Of a stretch of 64,000 nt of DNA, positions 1 through 12,224 are shown in pieces. Origin of the DNA: Cladobotryum mycophilum (Eukaryota; Ascomycota; Sordariomycetes; Hypocreales; Hypocreaceae); assembly GCA_036429605.1 (NCBI GenBank), contig CM071591.1, forward strand, positions 4,836,001-4,900,000, written 5' to 3'. Within the stretch, counting starts at the first letter, position 1. Each line of letters opens with the position of its first letter. The notes under the pieces were generated by a model, which saw only the letters and a program-made list of their open reading frames with translations, had not been told where the DNA came from and did no database searches. A program made the translations under genes and the position numbers.

Positions 1-374
1 GACGATTCTTCCATTATTTCTTATCAGCTGGAAGCCAGATTCCTCGTACTGAGAGAATGTTAATTACCAAACTCGTCTTAGTGGGGAGAATGATTGTCAC
101 TTACCTTCTTATAAGCCTTTTGTAAAACTTGTGTTCCTTGTCCAGCAAAAATGAGGTTGAGGACAAATTTGGGCGCCGTGGCGAGCCAACTGCCAACCGG
201 GAAATGCTTTTGCGCCTGTATGAGACGTCTGGTGAAAAATGTGTCGACGGTGCAGTAGACAACAAAGAGGGCGGGTATGATCAAGTACAATGACCCCCAA
301 ATGTCCTGAACAGAGATTGTTGAAGGACCGCGATGGTCCATTAACACATCGGACGCCAGGGAACTGTTGTCCAT
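1..374 (-). CDS. Cytochrome P450, N-terminal part (cut by left window edge)
   Basis: Two exons are visible, 105..374 and 1..48, and the gene continues off the left edge. Exon 1 encodes 90 residues: a short polar N-terminus, one hydrophobic anchor (about residues 28-45) and the start of the P450 fold. It ends in phase 0 at a GTAAGT donor. The acceptor before position 48 restores a frame reading YEESGFQLIRNNGRIV. A stretch of the type 'YKKYEESGFQLIR..G.IV' is characteristic of fungal microsomal P450s of the ent-kaurene oxidase/CYP68-like kind. Such enzymes are ER-anchored, haem-dependent monooxygenases. The haem-binding region lies outside the window, so substrate and family cannot be assigned. 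No neighbour in the window is a terpene or polyketide synthase that would fix its role. Confidence 0.8.
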
Positions 375-2051
375 GATTGATGATCAGTGACGGTGGTGAA
401 CCGATCAATCGTGCAATGCTGTGGGAATTCAATAAAGTAGAAAATTCGTAAAAGGCTCTTGATTCAAGATTCCACCTTGCGGCTTATCTAAAGGGTCATT
501 TCACCCAAATTCTGACCAACAAAGTGTCCTATGTATCCTGGGTGCGCCACATGTTTGGGGATGAAGTATTTTACGCAGCACCAACTTGGTGCGAGTTTCA
601 TGCCTTATCACATAGAAACAGGCAGGCCATGAGGGCACACACATGGATGTGTAGCGAGAGGACATGGGGATGTCAGCGTGCGATGTAACGCCAGCTCTCG
701 CATCCCTGGACGCTTTAGAACGCGTATTGGCGCACCCCCTTCGGGCAAGGGTGTCGAAGAAGAAGAACAACATTAGACCGAAGCGCCGACGCATAACGGA
801 GATGGCGAGCATTAAAGAAGCAGTTGGCAGGTTTAGGGTGCAGCCACAGTGATGATCATTGATCAACCCGCTGGGTAAACCAATGCCGCGCAGCCGTCAA
901 ATGGAGAAATGTGCGAGTGTGCCTGTCAGATTAAAGACTGGATGCTTCCGCCAATAAAAGGATGGCGCAACGCCCACGACGCCACAACGTCAAAGAAGAC
1001 TCGTCGTCTAAGCAGTGTCTAGGGTTTGTTGGTTAGTCGAGCTGTCTTTGTCGAAGCGTTCACTGGCGTCCCCCAGAATCAGCAATCCGTCATCAGCCTC
1101 CACAGGGAGAGGCTTGAGCTAGAGCTTTTAGACATGATCTTCTAGATGACTTAGTGGCATGGCATTGGCGTTGATCTCACGGTCATCTCCTCCCCCATCG
1201 ACGACGACGACAAGTACCGTGCCCCGTCCTTGTGCTAGTCATGTCAGTCAAGCCAAGAGAAGCCAAGTCAAGCACTCCATACTCTGTAGAGTCAATGCAG
1301 ACCTTGTCGAATGCGGACCGTCGCAGCCAGAGGAAGCAAGGTAGAGCTTTACCCTAACCCTGCGCCCTGTTGTCCCCGTTTGCAGGAAGAAGAGAGAAGC
1401 ACAGTCCAGGCATTGATCATGCGGATCCCGTCCCGCGGGGAAGACCTTTGTCCACTTTTTACTTGTAGTACTTGCACCCTGCGGCGGCGCACCACCTCAC
1501 CTTGCACGGTCTGCCTGTCAGTCAGTCAGTCTGTCTGTCTGCATGAGCATGGGCCTGAACAGGAGCATGAGCAGGAGCATGGCTTGCATAGCTCGGGTTA
1601 CCTTGAACAAATGATGTTGGGTGCCCAACAGTGGATGAGCTGATTGATAAACCATCAAGGTCCGTGGACAAGGTAGGGCAAGACAAGCACAAGCACAAGC
1701 ATGCACAACAAGCACGCACAAGCTCCTCTAGGTGTTGGTGATTGTTGGGCGAAGAGAACATGGTCTGGTTCAAAGAGGAAGGTGAACCGAATCCCGCATT
1801 CCGGCCGAGTGGACGAGAGCGATTATCACGTGGCAAACATCTGCCTGTACGTACATACCTGTACTGTTCTGTATCTACCCGTGCCTTTGTAACTCTGCCT
1901 GTAAGAGTACTAGGAAGTGACGTACTGGTGCATGCCTCTGTTCTGTTTGTTGGGTGAGGCAGCGGGAAAGGTTGTGTGAATAGAGGTACTGCGCATGTAC
2001 TCGAGTACGTACACACGGAAGCCACCCGTTACCTGTGGCTGCGAGGCGAAC

Positions 2052-2150
2052 GAAATAAATGAATGAATAAAATAGATTAATGGGAATAAATGAAAATAAT
2101 AAGAATAAAACCAATAAATAAAAACAAACAAATAAATAAATAAATGAAAA
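2052..2150. repeat. Degenerate AATAAA/AAATGA-rich tract
   Basis: About 100 bases consist almost entirely of A, T and occasional G in an imperfect TAAA-like tetranucleotide pattern. It is simple-sequence DNA with no coding signal. Confidence 0.8.
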
Positions 2151-2472
2151 GCCATGTTAAAGTATTTGCATTTTTCTATAAATTGCCTTTTGCGCCAAGG
2201 CATCCATCGTTCAATTATTTCTACCTGCTATAAAAAGAATACAGTACATACATGATTGGTACTGGACATTTGCTGCGGGAAGGATTCAGACCTTTCGTAA
2301 TGCCCGCTGCAACAGACCCGAATGGGACAAGTCAGCGTGAGAAATTATGCCCGCGTACCCGGTACATAATACTTGCCTGCACTACTGCCTGGTATGTACT
2401 CCCGTATCAATTCCACATTTTGCCTTCATTCCCGTGGGGGCGCACTGACGGATCCATTGAGTGATGGCATTA

Positions 2473-2509
2473 GAGTGAGTGAGTGAGTGAGTGAGTGAGT
2501 GAGTGAGTG
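2473..2509. repeat. (GAGT)n microsatellite
   Basis: About nine near-perfect GAGT units occur in tandem, followed by a slightly degenerate GTGT/GAGT tail. Confidence 0.9.
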
Positions 2510-3237
2510 TGTGAGTGCGCCTTGAAGTGCCTCGAGTTGCCTTGAGAGCTCAATTCAAGGGACTAAATACAGTTTAATGCAGCCTAAATCGGCATGGCTG
2601 GTCACATCGGTAATTTGGCAAATGCTGCCGGCGGCGATACGGCTTCAAGGCAAGGGCGTCAAATCAGTCAATTAATTGATCAGTTCACCAGCCAGTCCAG
2701 TCCAGTCCCTAGTAGTCAATGCCGATTCAAGGCTGTGGCTGCTGAATGTATCGGACCGAGACAGCCAGCCAGCCAACCAGCAAGCCAACAGCAGGAATTG
2801 GATTTGTCATGAATTAAGAAGGAGGAGTAATAAATAGTAGTAAAGATGAAAGAAAACGCCTGATTAAATGCATTTGTAAGGCACATGCACACCACCACCA
2901 ATACGTCATTCGTTGGTCCCCCCAACCAACACTCACCTCATTCACTCACACATCGCCCACACACACACATCCTCTTCGGGAGACCAGGAACAGGGGAGAA
3001 GAGAGCGAGCGAGCGAGAGCAAAGGGGAGCGAAAATCCATCATCGCCACTTTATCTAGCCTTCGGCACGGATGAAGCGCCACAAAGCCATCAGCGCCATT
3101 TCTCGGTCTTTTTACTTGTCATTCTTACTATTAGTGTGCCTTTTGATAAGGCTCTGACATATTTGTACTACAACGTACGGGAACGGAGCACATACATATA
3201 CAGAAGTTGGCTGTTGGATGTGGTAGGCAATGCAATG

Positions 3238-3262
3238 CAGCAGCAGCAGCAGTAGCAGCAGC
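3238..3262. repeat. (CAG)n microsatellite
   Basis: Eight consecutive CAG-type triplets with one TAG interruption lie in intergenic DNA. Confidence 0.85.
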
Positions 3263-3497
3263 ATATTATGTCTATATTTATCTGGTGCTTGCTCACGGCT
3301 GAAAGAGAGAAGAAAAATCCTTCATCGATTACGATACAAGGCAGCTCCTTCGGAAGTTTAGACGAGTTTAGATTAAAAAAGAAACGTAAACGATAATCTG
3401 TCTAATACAAATACATACATGGGATGAAATGCAGGCCATAGTACCGGTGTATGACTCCGTATTCCGCATATTAAAAATTAAAATGCTTGTACAGTTT

Positions 3498-3517
3498 AAA
3501 AAAAAAAAAAAAAAAAA
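3498..3517. repeat. Poly-A run of 20
   Basis: Twenty consecutive A residues in intergenic DNA. No flanking target-site duplication or retroelement sequence was seen, so it is not called a retroposon tail. Confidence 0.85.
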
Positions 3518-4540
3518 GAGCTTAGGCTTGAGATTGCACGTATCCATTTAATTATTAGATTATTATGACACCCAATTCTTAATACAGACGGCAAAAAAGA
3601 GGAGAAGCTTGCCTCCATTCGGCGTCTGTGTCTCTCAATTTCTCAATGTCTTTTACTTCTCCTTCCCCATTTCCCTGCTATCTCCCTCTTGCGAGCTCGT
3701 TCCTGCCTTTGCGGACATTTGCCGGATAAGTTCCGCATTCAACGCATCTACGCACCCACCCAGGCATCCGCGCACCTGCCTCTGCCTTGCCCTGGCCGGT
3801 CTGGCTGCTCCTTCCGTTAGGGAGTTTTGAATATTCGGTGACGTGACTTCCGAAGTTGCTTTCCAGGGTTACATGTATGTACATGATCCTTGAACTTCTC
3901 AACCTCCCCCTGTATCATATCAAACCCGTCTGTCTACCTACCCACACCCACCCAGCGAGTAGGTATCGCCAACAGCCAAACAAGCATTCATCTACCTACC
4001 TGCCTACCTATCTACCCGCTTGCCGCGTGTAGTTGCACGTACCTACTACCGATGTATGCGCCTCGGTTGGGCCATACCGCTGTTCGCTTTCGCCTTGGCA
4101 CTCGACCACTGTAACAGCAAAGGCAGACGTGTGACCAGTGCAGAGCTTGGCTTGCCCTGTCCGTCTGTGCCTTGCTATCCGATTCGATCCCCATCGATTC
4201 AAAGACTCCTCCTCCTCCTGCTCCTCCTCCGCTGTTCCCTCGTTATTACCTTTGCAGGCTTTCCCCAGATCACATCGAATCAAATCAAATCAAACAAACA
4301 AAAAACCCCTTTCCCCCTTGAGCTCTGAGCTCTGAGCTTTCATCGCCATCGTATCGTGTCTCGCGGCGTTGCATTCTGGATCTCTTGGAGCTCTCCTTAG
4401 CTTCCGTCGTTGTGCTGACACTGGCCCACTGACTGCCACCTTGACAAGCTTCTCCGGATTTCTCTCCCATTTGCCCATTTGCCCATTTGCCCCAAAAAGC
4501 TCCAATACATACACACACGCATACATAACATAAACATTAT

Positions 4541-4559
4541 ACATACATACATACATACA
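4541..4559. repeat. (CATA)n microsatellite upstream of the MFS gene
   Basis: About five tandem ACAT/CATA units lie roughly 100 bases before the MFS start codon. Confidence 0.85.
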
Positions 4560-4654
4560 ACTGGAGACGAGACGGGAAGGGCCAGGACTCGCCTCTTCGT
4601 CGCTGCACCGAGTACCGCTTACTCGCTAGCAAATCACACACACATACACACACC

Positions 4655-6636
4655 ATGAGCGACACCAGTCCTGCCCTTGGCTCTGTCCAAGAGGTAAAGG
4701 CGGAAAAGAGTCAAGTCGTCGAAAATGACATGAGCCAGGACATTGATCCTGCAAACCAAGTTCACGGCGTCAAGCTTCTGCTGATCCACGCCGCCATATG
4801 CCTCTGTACCTTTCTAGTCGGACTTGTGAGATCTAACCCAATTTTCCATCGTGAAACGAGTCATGGCTTGCTTATACTGACATGGCATCGTATTCCTAAA
4901 GGACTTCAACCTCATCGCGACAGCCGTACCCGTCATCACAACCCAGTTCCACTCTATTCGCGATGTAGGCTGGTATGGAGCCGCCTTTATGGTCACAATG
5001 TCAGTCCTAGCAAACTTGTCATCACCATCACCATCACCATCAGCAACCAGCTAACCTTGACCCTTGCAGGTGCGCGAGCCAACCGCTCGCAGGCAAAACC
5101 TACACTATATTTTCCCAAAAGACCACCTACCTCATCTACCTCTTCGTCTTCGAGATTGGCAGTTTAGTATGCGCCCTGGCTCCATCGTCCCGCGCCTTGA
5201 TCGCCGGCCGTGCCGTCGCGGGCCTCGGTGCGTCTGGCATCTTCGCAGGCGGGTTTGCTGTCCTCACTAGCATCATTCCACTGCACCAGCGCGCCATCTA
5301 CACGGGTACCATGAGCTCGACTTTTGCCATTGCGAGTATTATCGGACCAGTACTTGGAGGAGCCTTCACCCAGCACGTCACCTGGCGGTGGTGCTTTTAC
5401 ATCAACGTATGTAATTTTGCTTAGATATGGACTCGCTGCCAAAGGGTGTGAATTGATAGGCTAATCGTTGCGTAGCTGCCAATCGGAGGAGCTGCCGCTG
5501 TTCTCTTCTTCTTCCTGGTGCACCTCAAGCCTTCAAAGACGGAAGATGCGCCACTGCGAAGTAAGATTGAAGGGCTGGACTTGATCGGAGGCGCCCTCTT
5601 CGCCGGGTCCATCACAATGCTGCTGCTTGCCCTGGAATGGGGTGGAGCCCGATACGCATGGTCCTCGTCCGTTGTCATCGGGCTCTTTGTCGGGGCTGGT
5701 ATCGTCATGCTACTCTTCGTCCCGTGGCAGATCTACCGTAAAGATGCGGCGCTGATCCCTCCCCGGCTCTTCACCGCGAACCGCAACCCGGCGCTTTTGT
5801 GCGCATCATCATTCTTCGTCAACGGGCCCTTTCAGCTCATCATTTACTGGCTACCTATCTGGTTCCAGGCGGTGCTGGACGTTAGCCCCACGAGGAGCGG
5901 CGTCAATTACTTCCCTACCGTCATTGCCGATGTTCTTACCGCATTTATTGGCTCTGGAATTGTCATGCACCTCGGTTGCTGGAATCCCTTCCTCCTCTTT
6001 GCTGAAGCCATGGTGTGTCTGGGCGGTGGGCTGCTCAGCACCATTCACCCTGGTATCTCGGGCGGACACTGGATTGGATACCAAATCTTTGGCGGTATTG
6101 GGTACTCCTTGGCCACCAACCTGGTACGTCGAAATTATAGGGAACCTTGAGAGTTTTGACTAACATCTTCTCCAGGCCCACCTTGCCATGCAGTCATCCC
6201 TGCCGCAGGAACTGGTACCCATCGGCGCCTCCACGCTGCTAGCCATCATATCGACCAGCTGTGCCATTTTCATGGCAATTGGCCAGGCTGTCTTCCAGAG
6301 ACGTCTCGAGGTCAACCTTGGCAGCGTTGTTCCCCACGATGTCGTTGAAAAGATCATCTCAAACGGAGCGACCCACATTGGCGCCTTGGTCTCTGATGCA
6401 GATCGATCCAATGTGATTAATCAGTATAGCAAAGCTGTCACGACTGTTTTTGTACGTTTTTTTCCGATCCCATTCGGTTGACTTGGTTTGAGCTAACTGG
6501 TACAATGCAGTATATCACAGCGGGTGCCCCCGTAATTTCCTTTTTGTTAGTACTTGGGTGCAAATGGATTTCAACAAAGAGCAAACAGGCAAAGAATGTG
6601 GAAGAGGAAGATGGCGAAGTTAAACAGGATGTTTAA
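4655..6636 (+). CDS. MFS transporter, 14-TM drug:H+ antiporter type
   Basis: The model has six exons: 4655..4825, 4902..4999, 5070..5406, 5476..6123, 6176..6451 and 6511..6636. All introns are GT-AG, and the total is 551 residues, a normal size for DHA2/14-spanner exporters. An acidic N-terminus of about 40 residues precedes the first helix. Exon 1 to 2 restores 'FLVGLDFNLIATAVP', the TM1 signature with the conserved Asp of multidrug exporters. The segment around 'LIAGRAVAGLGASGIF' matches the motif C-like/loop region, and 'IGPVLGGAFTQHVTWRWCFYIN' marks TM5. A charged C-terminus follows. The protein should sit in the plasma or vacuolar membrane and export small molecules. Its partner genes are uncertain; a truncated P450 and a GST flank it. 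Intron 2 contains a short CATCAC repeat. Confidence 0.92.
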
Positions 6637-6693
6637 TCAATACGGTATAATAAAAATTGTATACAGGATATAATGAAGGGAAAATATCATGCC

Positions 6694-6740
6694 ATGTCAC
6701 GTCACGTCACGTCATGTAATTGGATTGGATTGGATTGGAT
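6694..6740. repeat. Tandem GTCAC and TGGAT pentamers
   Basis: A run of GTCAC units (6694-6714) is followed by four perfect TGGAT units (6721-6740). It lies between the convergent MFS and GST genes, so probably in or between their 3' UTRs. Confidence 0.8.
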
Positions 6741-6864
6741 TCATGGGCATCATCATCAGCGTTTTTACTTATTTACTATCTAATTGGGTGGGCATTTTCT
6801 TTGGATCAAGAAGATGAAAACAAATGTTTATAATATTTATTGCCTATGTAAACGGGCCTCATGT

Positions 6865-7661
6865 TTACTTCTTCTCCTCGGCCAATCTCTTGGTCTCCTC
6901 GGCAATCTCGGCCTCGTAGTCCTGGAAGTTGGTGGTGCCCTTGGGCATGCCATTCCAGTCGAGGCCCTGCTCGTCCATGAGGACGGCGCGGGTGCCCATG
7001 ATCTTCTTCCAGGCGGGGCGGTCGATCATGCGCTCGTGCCAGGCCTTTACGGCGGGGAAGCCGTCAAACTTGTTCTCCTCTGCGATGCCGAGGAGGATGT
7101 CGACGCGGACGTTCCAGGGGACGAAGGCGAGGTCGGCAAAGGTGATTTTGTCGCCGACGAGCCACTGGGGCTCGGGCTTGGAGGAGAGGACGCCCTCGAG
7201 GACGCCGAGGATGCGCTTGATTTCAGCGGCGTAGCGCTCGTAAGCGGAGGGGAGCTTTTCGGGGTGGAGGTGGGCGAACCTGTGGGGACGGCGGTGTTAG
7301 TTTGGTGTTTTTCTTGATCTTCGTTTTTCTTTCTTTTTTCTTTTCTTCTTCTCTTCTTCTTCTTTTTTCTTTTCCTCTTCTTTTCTTCTTCCTCTTTCTT
7401 TTGGGAGATGGAGCACAAGGTCGTGGGGGAAAGGGCAGAGTTGCTTACCAGCCGGCCTGGCCGTAGTATGGGCCCTGTCCGCTGACCTGGAACATGAGCC
7501 ATTGCTCGGTGATGGCCTGCTCCTTGAGGGAGTCATAGCTGAGGAGGCGCTTCTCGGAGTCGTACTGCCTGATCAGGTACTGGATGATGGCGCCGGTCTC
7601 CCAGAGTGTGAGGTCGGTGTTGGGGTCCTCGATGGCTGTTTTGCTTGGGAGTTAGTATATG

Positions 7662-7704
<43 letters not shown>

Positions 7705-8125
7705 TTCTGTGTGTATTTATGGGGGTGGCTTTGGTTGTGAAACTGAGGGGAGGGGGTTTTGCGCACCTGGGAAACGGCCGTTAGGGTTAATGTCAATAAA
7801 GGGCTTTCGCTTGACATCGTCGAACTTGATGGACTTGAGCTCATAGGGGAGGCCGAGTTCCTCGAGGATCAAGATGACCTAGTTTGGAAAATGTGTTAGG
7901 AATGGATGGATACGGGAGAAAAGAGTTGAATGGCGCAAAGGCAAGGCAATTGGAACTGTACCTTCCAAGGGTTAGGTCCGGGAGCTGTTGCAGCATCATG
8001 TTAGTTTTTTCTTTGCCTTGAGAGCGAGCTTGTGACTTTGGAATGGGCTTGGGATGGTATGAGGGGAGGGGGAGCTTGAGGGGTTTCAACGTACGTGCCA
8101 GCCAGACGCGAATAGGCTTCGTCAT
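6865..8125 (-). CDS. Glutathione S-transferase (Ure2/GTT-like)
   Basis: Five exons on the minus strand: 8095..8125, 7962..7984, 7767..7878, 7449..7635 and 6865..7279, giving 255 residues, the usual GST length. The small first exons join to read 'APPGPNPWKVILILEELGLP', the start of the thioredoxin-like N-domain of fungal Ure2-type GSTs. 'NPNGRFPAIEDP' follows (cis-Pro loop), then 'LTLWETGAIIQYL', whose Glu-Thr contacts glutathione in this family. The C-terminal helical domain includes 'LVGDKITFADLAFVPW', the conserved N-capping Asp region. It conjugates glutathione to electrophiles in the cytosol and is likely a detoxification enzyme. The introns carry long pyrimidine/(CT)n tracts. The 23-nt exon was placed by frame continuity and is the least certain part. 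Confidence 0.9.
7665..7704. repeat. (CT)n microsatellite inside a GST intron
   Basis: About 20 CT units with two interruptions lie in the intron between GST exons 7767..7878 and 7449..7635. A second long pyrimidine-rich block fills the next intron (about 7308-7397). Confidence 0.9.
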
Positions 8126-11100
8126 TTTGAATATAGGTAGGTTGCTTTGAGGATATTTTGCTTTTGGGTATGCAGAATGGCTGAATCAAACCAGTGGAGA
8201 GAAAACAGACAAGTGAGAAGATGGGAAGAGAGTGTCAACGTGTCAAGGTAGTGTAAGTGGAGAAAAAGAACATCAGCCTTGCTTAAAAGCCTTCTTCCCC
8301 CTCCTCAATTGTCGCGCGGCCTCACCAGTGCGCGTAACACTGTAGTAGCCATACTGAGTGGTGCGACGACCACATGTCCTTTTTTTAGGGGTGCTGTAGA
8401 GCGCGCCTTGGGGGAACAGCGAGGTTGGTGTTAGTTTGGCCTACCTCTCTGCCTGCTACCTTACTCTGGCTACGGTAGGTGGTGGTGGTGATGGTGACAC
8501 AAGTGTGTTCATGGATTCCCCCAGTCTGTTGTGGTTTTCCCCCACTTTCGAATTTACCCCTCCCCTCCCCCTCATTTCTCCTCTCTCTTTGTCTGTCTGT
8601 CTTTATCCTTCTGAAACAACATTAGCGTTGGCTGTTCTTCCATGGAGGGCTATGGTTATCAGTCGGTCAATCAATCAAGCAATCAATCATTCTGCCAGCC
8701 CTTCTCCAAGGCCTCTCTTTTCTTCTTTCTTTCTCTCTTTTTCGCAAGGTAATTACGGAACTCCGAACCCCTCATCCGCTTTTAACCTCTTCCAGGGTTT
8801 GGTTGGGCCTGGTCACAAAAAAGTATCCTTGCACTGTACGCTCGTACCTACACACGCAGACCCATGCTATGCCATGCCCCCCTGGTGAAGGCGAAGCAAT
8901 GGAATTCGGACTTTTGTCTGAACCAACAAGGCGACGAATCATTTCTCTCTCAAAGTAAATTGGTCAGTTACTCTGTGATTAGCGGCAAGAATTGACTAAA
9001 AGAGAATGTTGATAACCCACTTCTGTCCTTCATCCGGTATCTACTAGGTATCCCCCCGTCAAGTATGGCATGACATGGGGTCCTGTCTTTGTTCTTCCCG
9101 AACACCCGGTAGTTTATTACAATACAAAGGGGTCCCAGCGTTTTACCATGTTTTTTCTTTTCTTTCTTTTCTCTTCTTTTCCTTCTTGGTGAGAATTCCC
9201 CATTGGGAATCTTTATGGCCGCATCGCAGTCAATGCAAGCAACATACATGGGGTGATGATGATGGGTGATTGCATGGGATAAGCTGTTTGCCCCAACCGT
9301 GCTTGAGGCTTAAACCGTTACATCGTCCTTTGTCCCCCTTACGCCTACATCTAAATTCACGCAAAAACCTGGAATGTGACAAAACGAGTGACATTCCCAC
9401 CACCCACCGCTTCGGCCAAGAATTCCCCAACGCTTTGCTGCTGCATGGGCATAACATAGCCGCCGTGCCTTTTGGAGTGGAAACGAGAAAGTTTGTCTCA
9501 GATACGTCACAAAGCGTGGGACGAAGACTGCTACTGCGACTGCTAGGACGTACATACGTACGAGTAGACGTTTTTGGAAACGAGAAAATCTCGAAGCGAC
9601 TGCAACCACATGGAATGCTCACTGCAGCTTGGCCTTGCATGCGAGACAAGTAAGCTTTTAGGCAAACACCCTGAAGATGAACGCACCCAACATCCATTCA
9701 TACATACATACATGCAAAGAACCAAGAAAAGAAAAGAAAAGGGCTTCCCAACGAGGTCGTATTGCATTTCAGAATCATGTTACAGATAGAATGCTACCTA
9801 TATCGAGTCGGACATATACATGGGTGATGAACCCCCCCAGCTCCCCCACCACCTCACCCAACCAAAAATCCAACTCAACTCGGGTCACCAGGCATCGAAG
9901 TAACAGAGCGACATCGTGTTGGTTGGCTGCAAGGCAACGTATAATAAATTCTAGTTATACTTGTACATAGTAGCAAGATATGTACCCTGAACGGAGATGC
10001 AAATATCCGGCCTCCCACTTTCTGCGATGCCAAGCACATACACACACACACACACGCACACACCTGCGTGGTGTATGCGGAATGGATTTATAATTATGTA
10101 CCAAAAACCCATGCGACGCAACACGCGGAGTCCGCATGCCCCCTCCCCCTCTCTTCCGCGCGACCACACCTTCGGAAGAGGGTAGGTGCCCTCTCTTTCT
10201 GTTTGGGAGCGCGGATGCGATGCAACAATGCGGAAACCAACATGATTTTTCTTCTTCTTTCTTCTGCATTGGAAGGGCTTGGGAACCCCTAACCCACTCG
10301 TTGCAAAGGGCTGTGTGAATTTGATACCTTGTGGATTCGGCGCTGAAAAAAGGGGGAGGATCACCGATGAAATGGGGCATTCGGTGGACGGCGAGACAGA
10401 CCGGAGATGGATACCCTGATTTTGTGGCTGGCATGTGAGGCTGTCTCCGGGATCTGCCAACCTGTAATCGAGCATCGAGAAAGCCACCGATCTAAGAGGA
10501 AGTAGACCAAGGAAGTGAACTTGTTCCGTCAGCATGCCGTGCAAGTTAAAACAGAGATCAACACACAATCCTTCTCGCCCCATTGTGTAACTGCAACGTA
10601 AAACGCATCCTGATGGGGTGCAAATGGAGGATCAATCTTTGGTAATTGAGAATGCATCTCCACCAGTCGTCGCCCGAACATGCAATCGCCATTCTTTTCC
10701 CATTCAATATCTACTCGGTAGATCTAGTCCACTGCGTAGAAAGCATCATTCAGCTAGATGGATAAAGGAATGGCTTGCTCTTCCTTGCTCCCTGAGTGGC
10801 CGGACGGGAACTACTCTCCCCCATCCCCCTCTTTGGGGGGGGGCTGGAACGGAAAGTTAACAAGCTTAATTAGTGCCCGTTCTTTATCGTGAGCCTAATT
10901 TAGTCGCAAGTTTTCTTTGTAGGTTTCGCTGAACATCATCAGAACGAATGGATTCCAACTTTTGACAGAAACATGCCTGAGCTTTCGGTCTGATCATGGA
11001 AGACTGATCCGGAACCCTCAATATGGTTGGTTTGGGACCCTATTCATGCACAAAGCTGGTCTTGATTCAGTCATGTAGTTAAGTGTTTCTGCGCAGAGCT

Positions 11101-11223
11101 CTCGCAGGTCGCTCCAATGCTGCTATATCAAATGCCATCCATGGACATCAACTACATCTACATTTACCTTCCTATGCACGATCCCATGAGAAAAAAACAC
11201 AGAACTTCGTTATAAATCACATT
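8126..11223. other. Intergenic region, no gene supported
   Basis: About 3.1 kb separates the GST start from the methyltransferase 3' end. The longest ORF (minus strand, 9951-10583) reads through low-complexity Lys- and Cys/Val-rich stretches coming from simple repeats and shows no domain. A G9 run (about 10835-10843) and a C7 run (about 9832-9838) occur here. Confidence 0.6.
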
Positions 11224-12224
11224 TCAAGCTGGTTTCATTGCCGTTACAACTAAAAAGTCAAAAATAGGGTGTACCTCCTTACTCTTCGCCACCGCCCTCA
11301 CCTGCGCGTTCAGGATCTGCACCTCGGCCTCGGACCAGCCCAGTATGTCCTTGAATACCACGGCGGTAAAGGCCTCAACCCCCTCGGTGAAGTTGAGGCT
11401 CAGGAAGGAACCCATCTCCTTGAGCCGCGGGTCCTTGGGCCAGCTACCCACGGGGAGCTTGAACCGCCGCTCCTCGACCCTCTCGAAGCCCGTCTCCCGC
11501 ACCCACTCCCGGAACGAGGGCGCCGGGTCCATGGTCCGGCCGATGCGCTTGCAGCCTTCCATGAGGCCCTCCATGAGCCGCACCAGCGCGTTGCCGGGTT
11601 TTAGTGAGCCGTCCTCCGAGTAGGGCATGTTGGCGGATTCCTGGAACTCGACCCACCCCCGGGCTTGAGGTTGTCGTAGATCTGGTCGACCAGCCGCGGC
11701 CAGTCCTTGATGGACCCCGCCATGTACCGGCAATGAATGTAGTCGTACTTTTCAGGCTCGGACCAGTCCAGCTCGACGTCGTCGACGATGAACTGGACGT
11801 TTGGGGGTACCCACTGCGGCTGGATGGGACTCAGGTCGTTGCCGACGATCGAGGCGCCGGGATACAGGTCGGCGAGGTGGATGGGCCACACGCCCGTCCC
11901 CGTGCCGATGTCGAGGATGTGTAGCCCGTCCGGATTGATCGGCGCGAGGAACAGGCGATTGTTCAGCGCGCGGTAGTAGATGTGGTGGACCATGTCCAGG
12001 CGGTCCTGCTCCCGGTCGTCGTTGGGGAAGTTGTACGCTCCGGCCTGGTACCCGTGGTATCGCCGGCCGTGCTTCCACTCATATCTCATAATGCTGCTGC
12101 GGATGGATGTGCTGGCGGTAGACACCTCGTCGCCGTATCCAGACTCCACATCATCCTGGTCCACCTCGACCTCTACCTCAGCAGCTTCCGGACTGGGCTG
12201 CCGGGCGGATCCACCGCCACACAT
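11224..12224 (-). CDS. LaeA-like SAM-dependent methyltransferase (one frame break)
   Basis: The start codon at 12224 opens an acidic N-terminus of about 45 residues. A class I methyltransferase fold follows: 'ILDIGTGTGVW' (residues 104-113) is the SAM-binding glycine motif and 'VGNDLSPIQPQWVPPNV' the acidic-loop region typical of the LaeA/UMTA family. Around 11656-11660 the frame breaks exactly inside the conserved 'LKPGG-WVEFQE' motif. One extra base in the five-base C run (plus strand) restores it and runs to the stop at 11224, giving 333 residues. LaeA-family proteins either regulate secondary metabolism with velvet partners or methylate small molecules. There is no evidence that this one is the global LaeA. 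The break is probably a homopolymer miscall (see findings). A TATATAA element lies about 35 bases upstream of the ATG. Confidence 0.82.

Larger units (their letters stand above)
375..4654. other. Long intergenic region with simple repeats
   Basis: About 4.3 kb separates the divergent P450 and MFS genes. Short ORFs of 60-170 codons occur on both strands, but none shows a recognisable domain, a consistent splice structure or homopolymer-free coding character. The stretch is unusually rich in simple sequence (AATAAA-like, GAGT, CAG, poly-A and CATA tracts, listed separately). The last 650 bases before 4655 are strongly C/T-rich, as is common upstream of fungal start codons. No gene is called here. 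Confidence 0.6.

Noticed and set aside
501..866. 121-codon minus ORF and overlapping 62-codon plus ORF upstream of the P450
   Set aside because: No recognisable motif, and the two frames overlap each other.
2473..2509. Tandem GAGT units as a CRISPR-like or regulatory array
   Set aside because: A plain microsatellite without spacers; no CRISPR array is expected in a fungal nuclear genome.
3498..3517. Poly-A run as a retroposon tail
   Set aside because: No retroelement coding sequence or target-site duplication beside it.
9951..10583. 210-codon minus-strand ORF
   Set aside because: Contains Cys/Val runs from a (CA)n repeat and poly-Lys from purine runs; no domain and no splice structure.
11640..11670. 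Programmed -1 ribosomal frameshifting at CCCGGGGG
   Set aside because: The same kind of break recurs at G/C runs in unrelated genes, in both directions, without a shared slippery heptamer. Run-length error explains it better.
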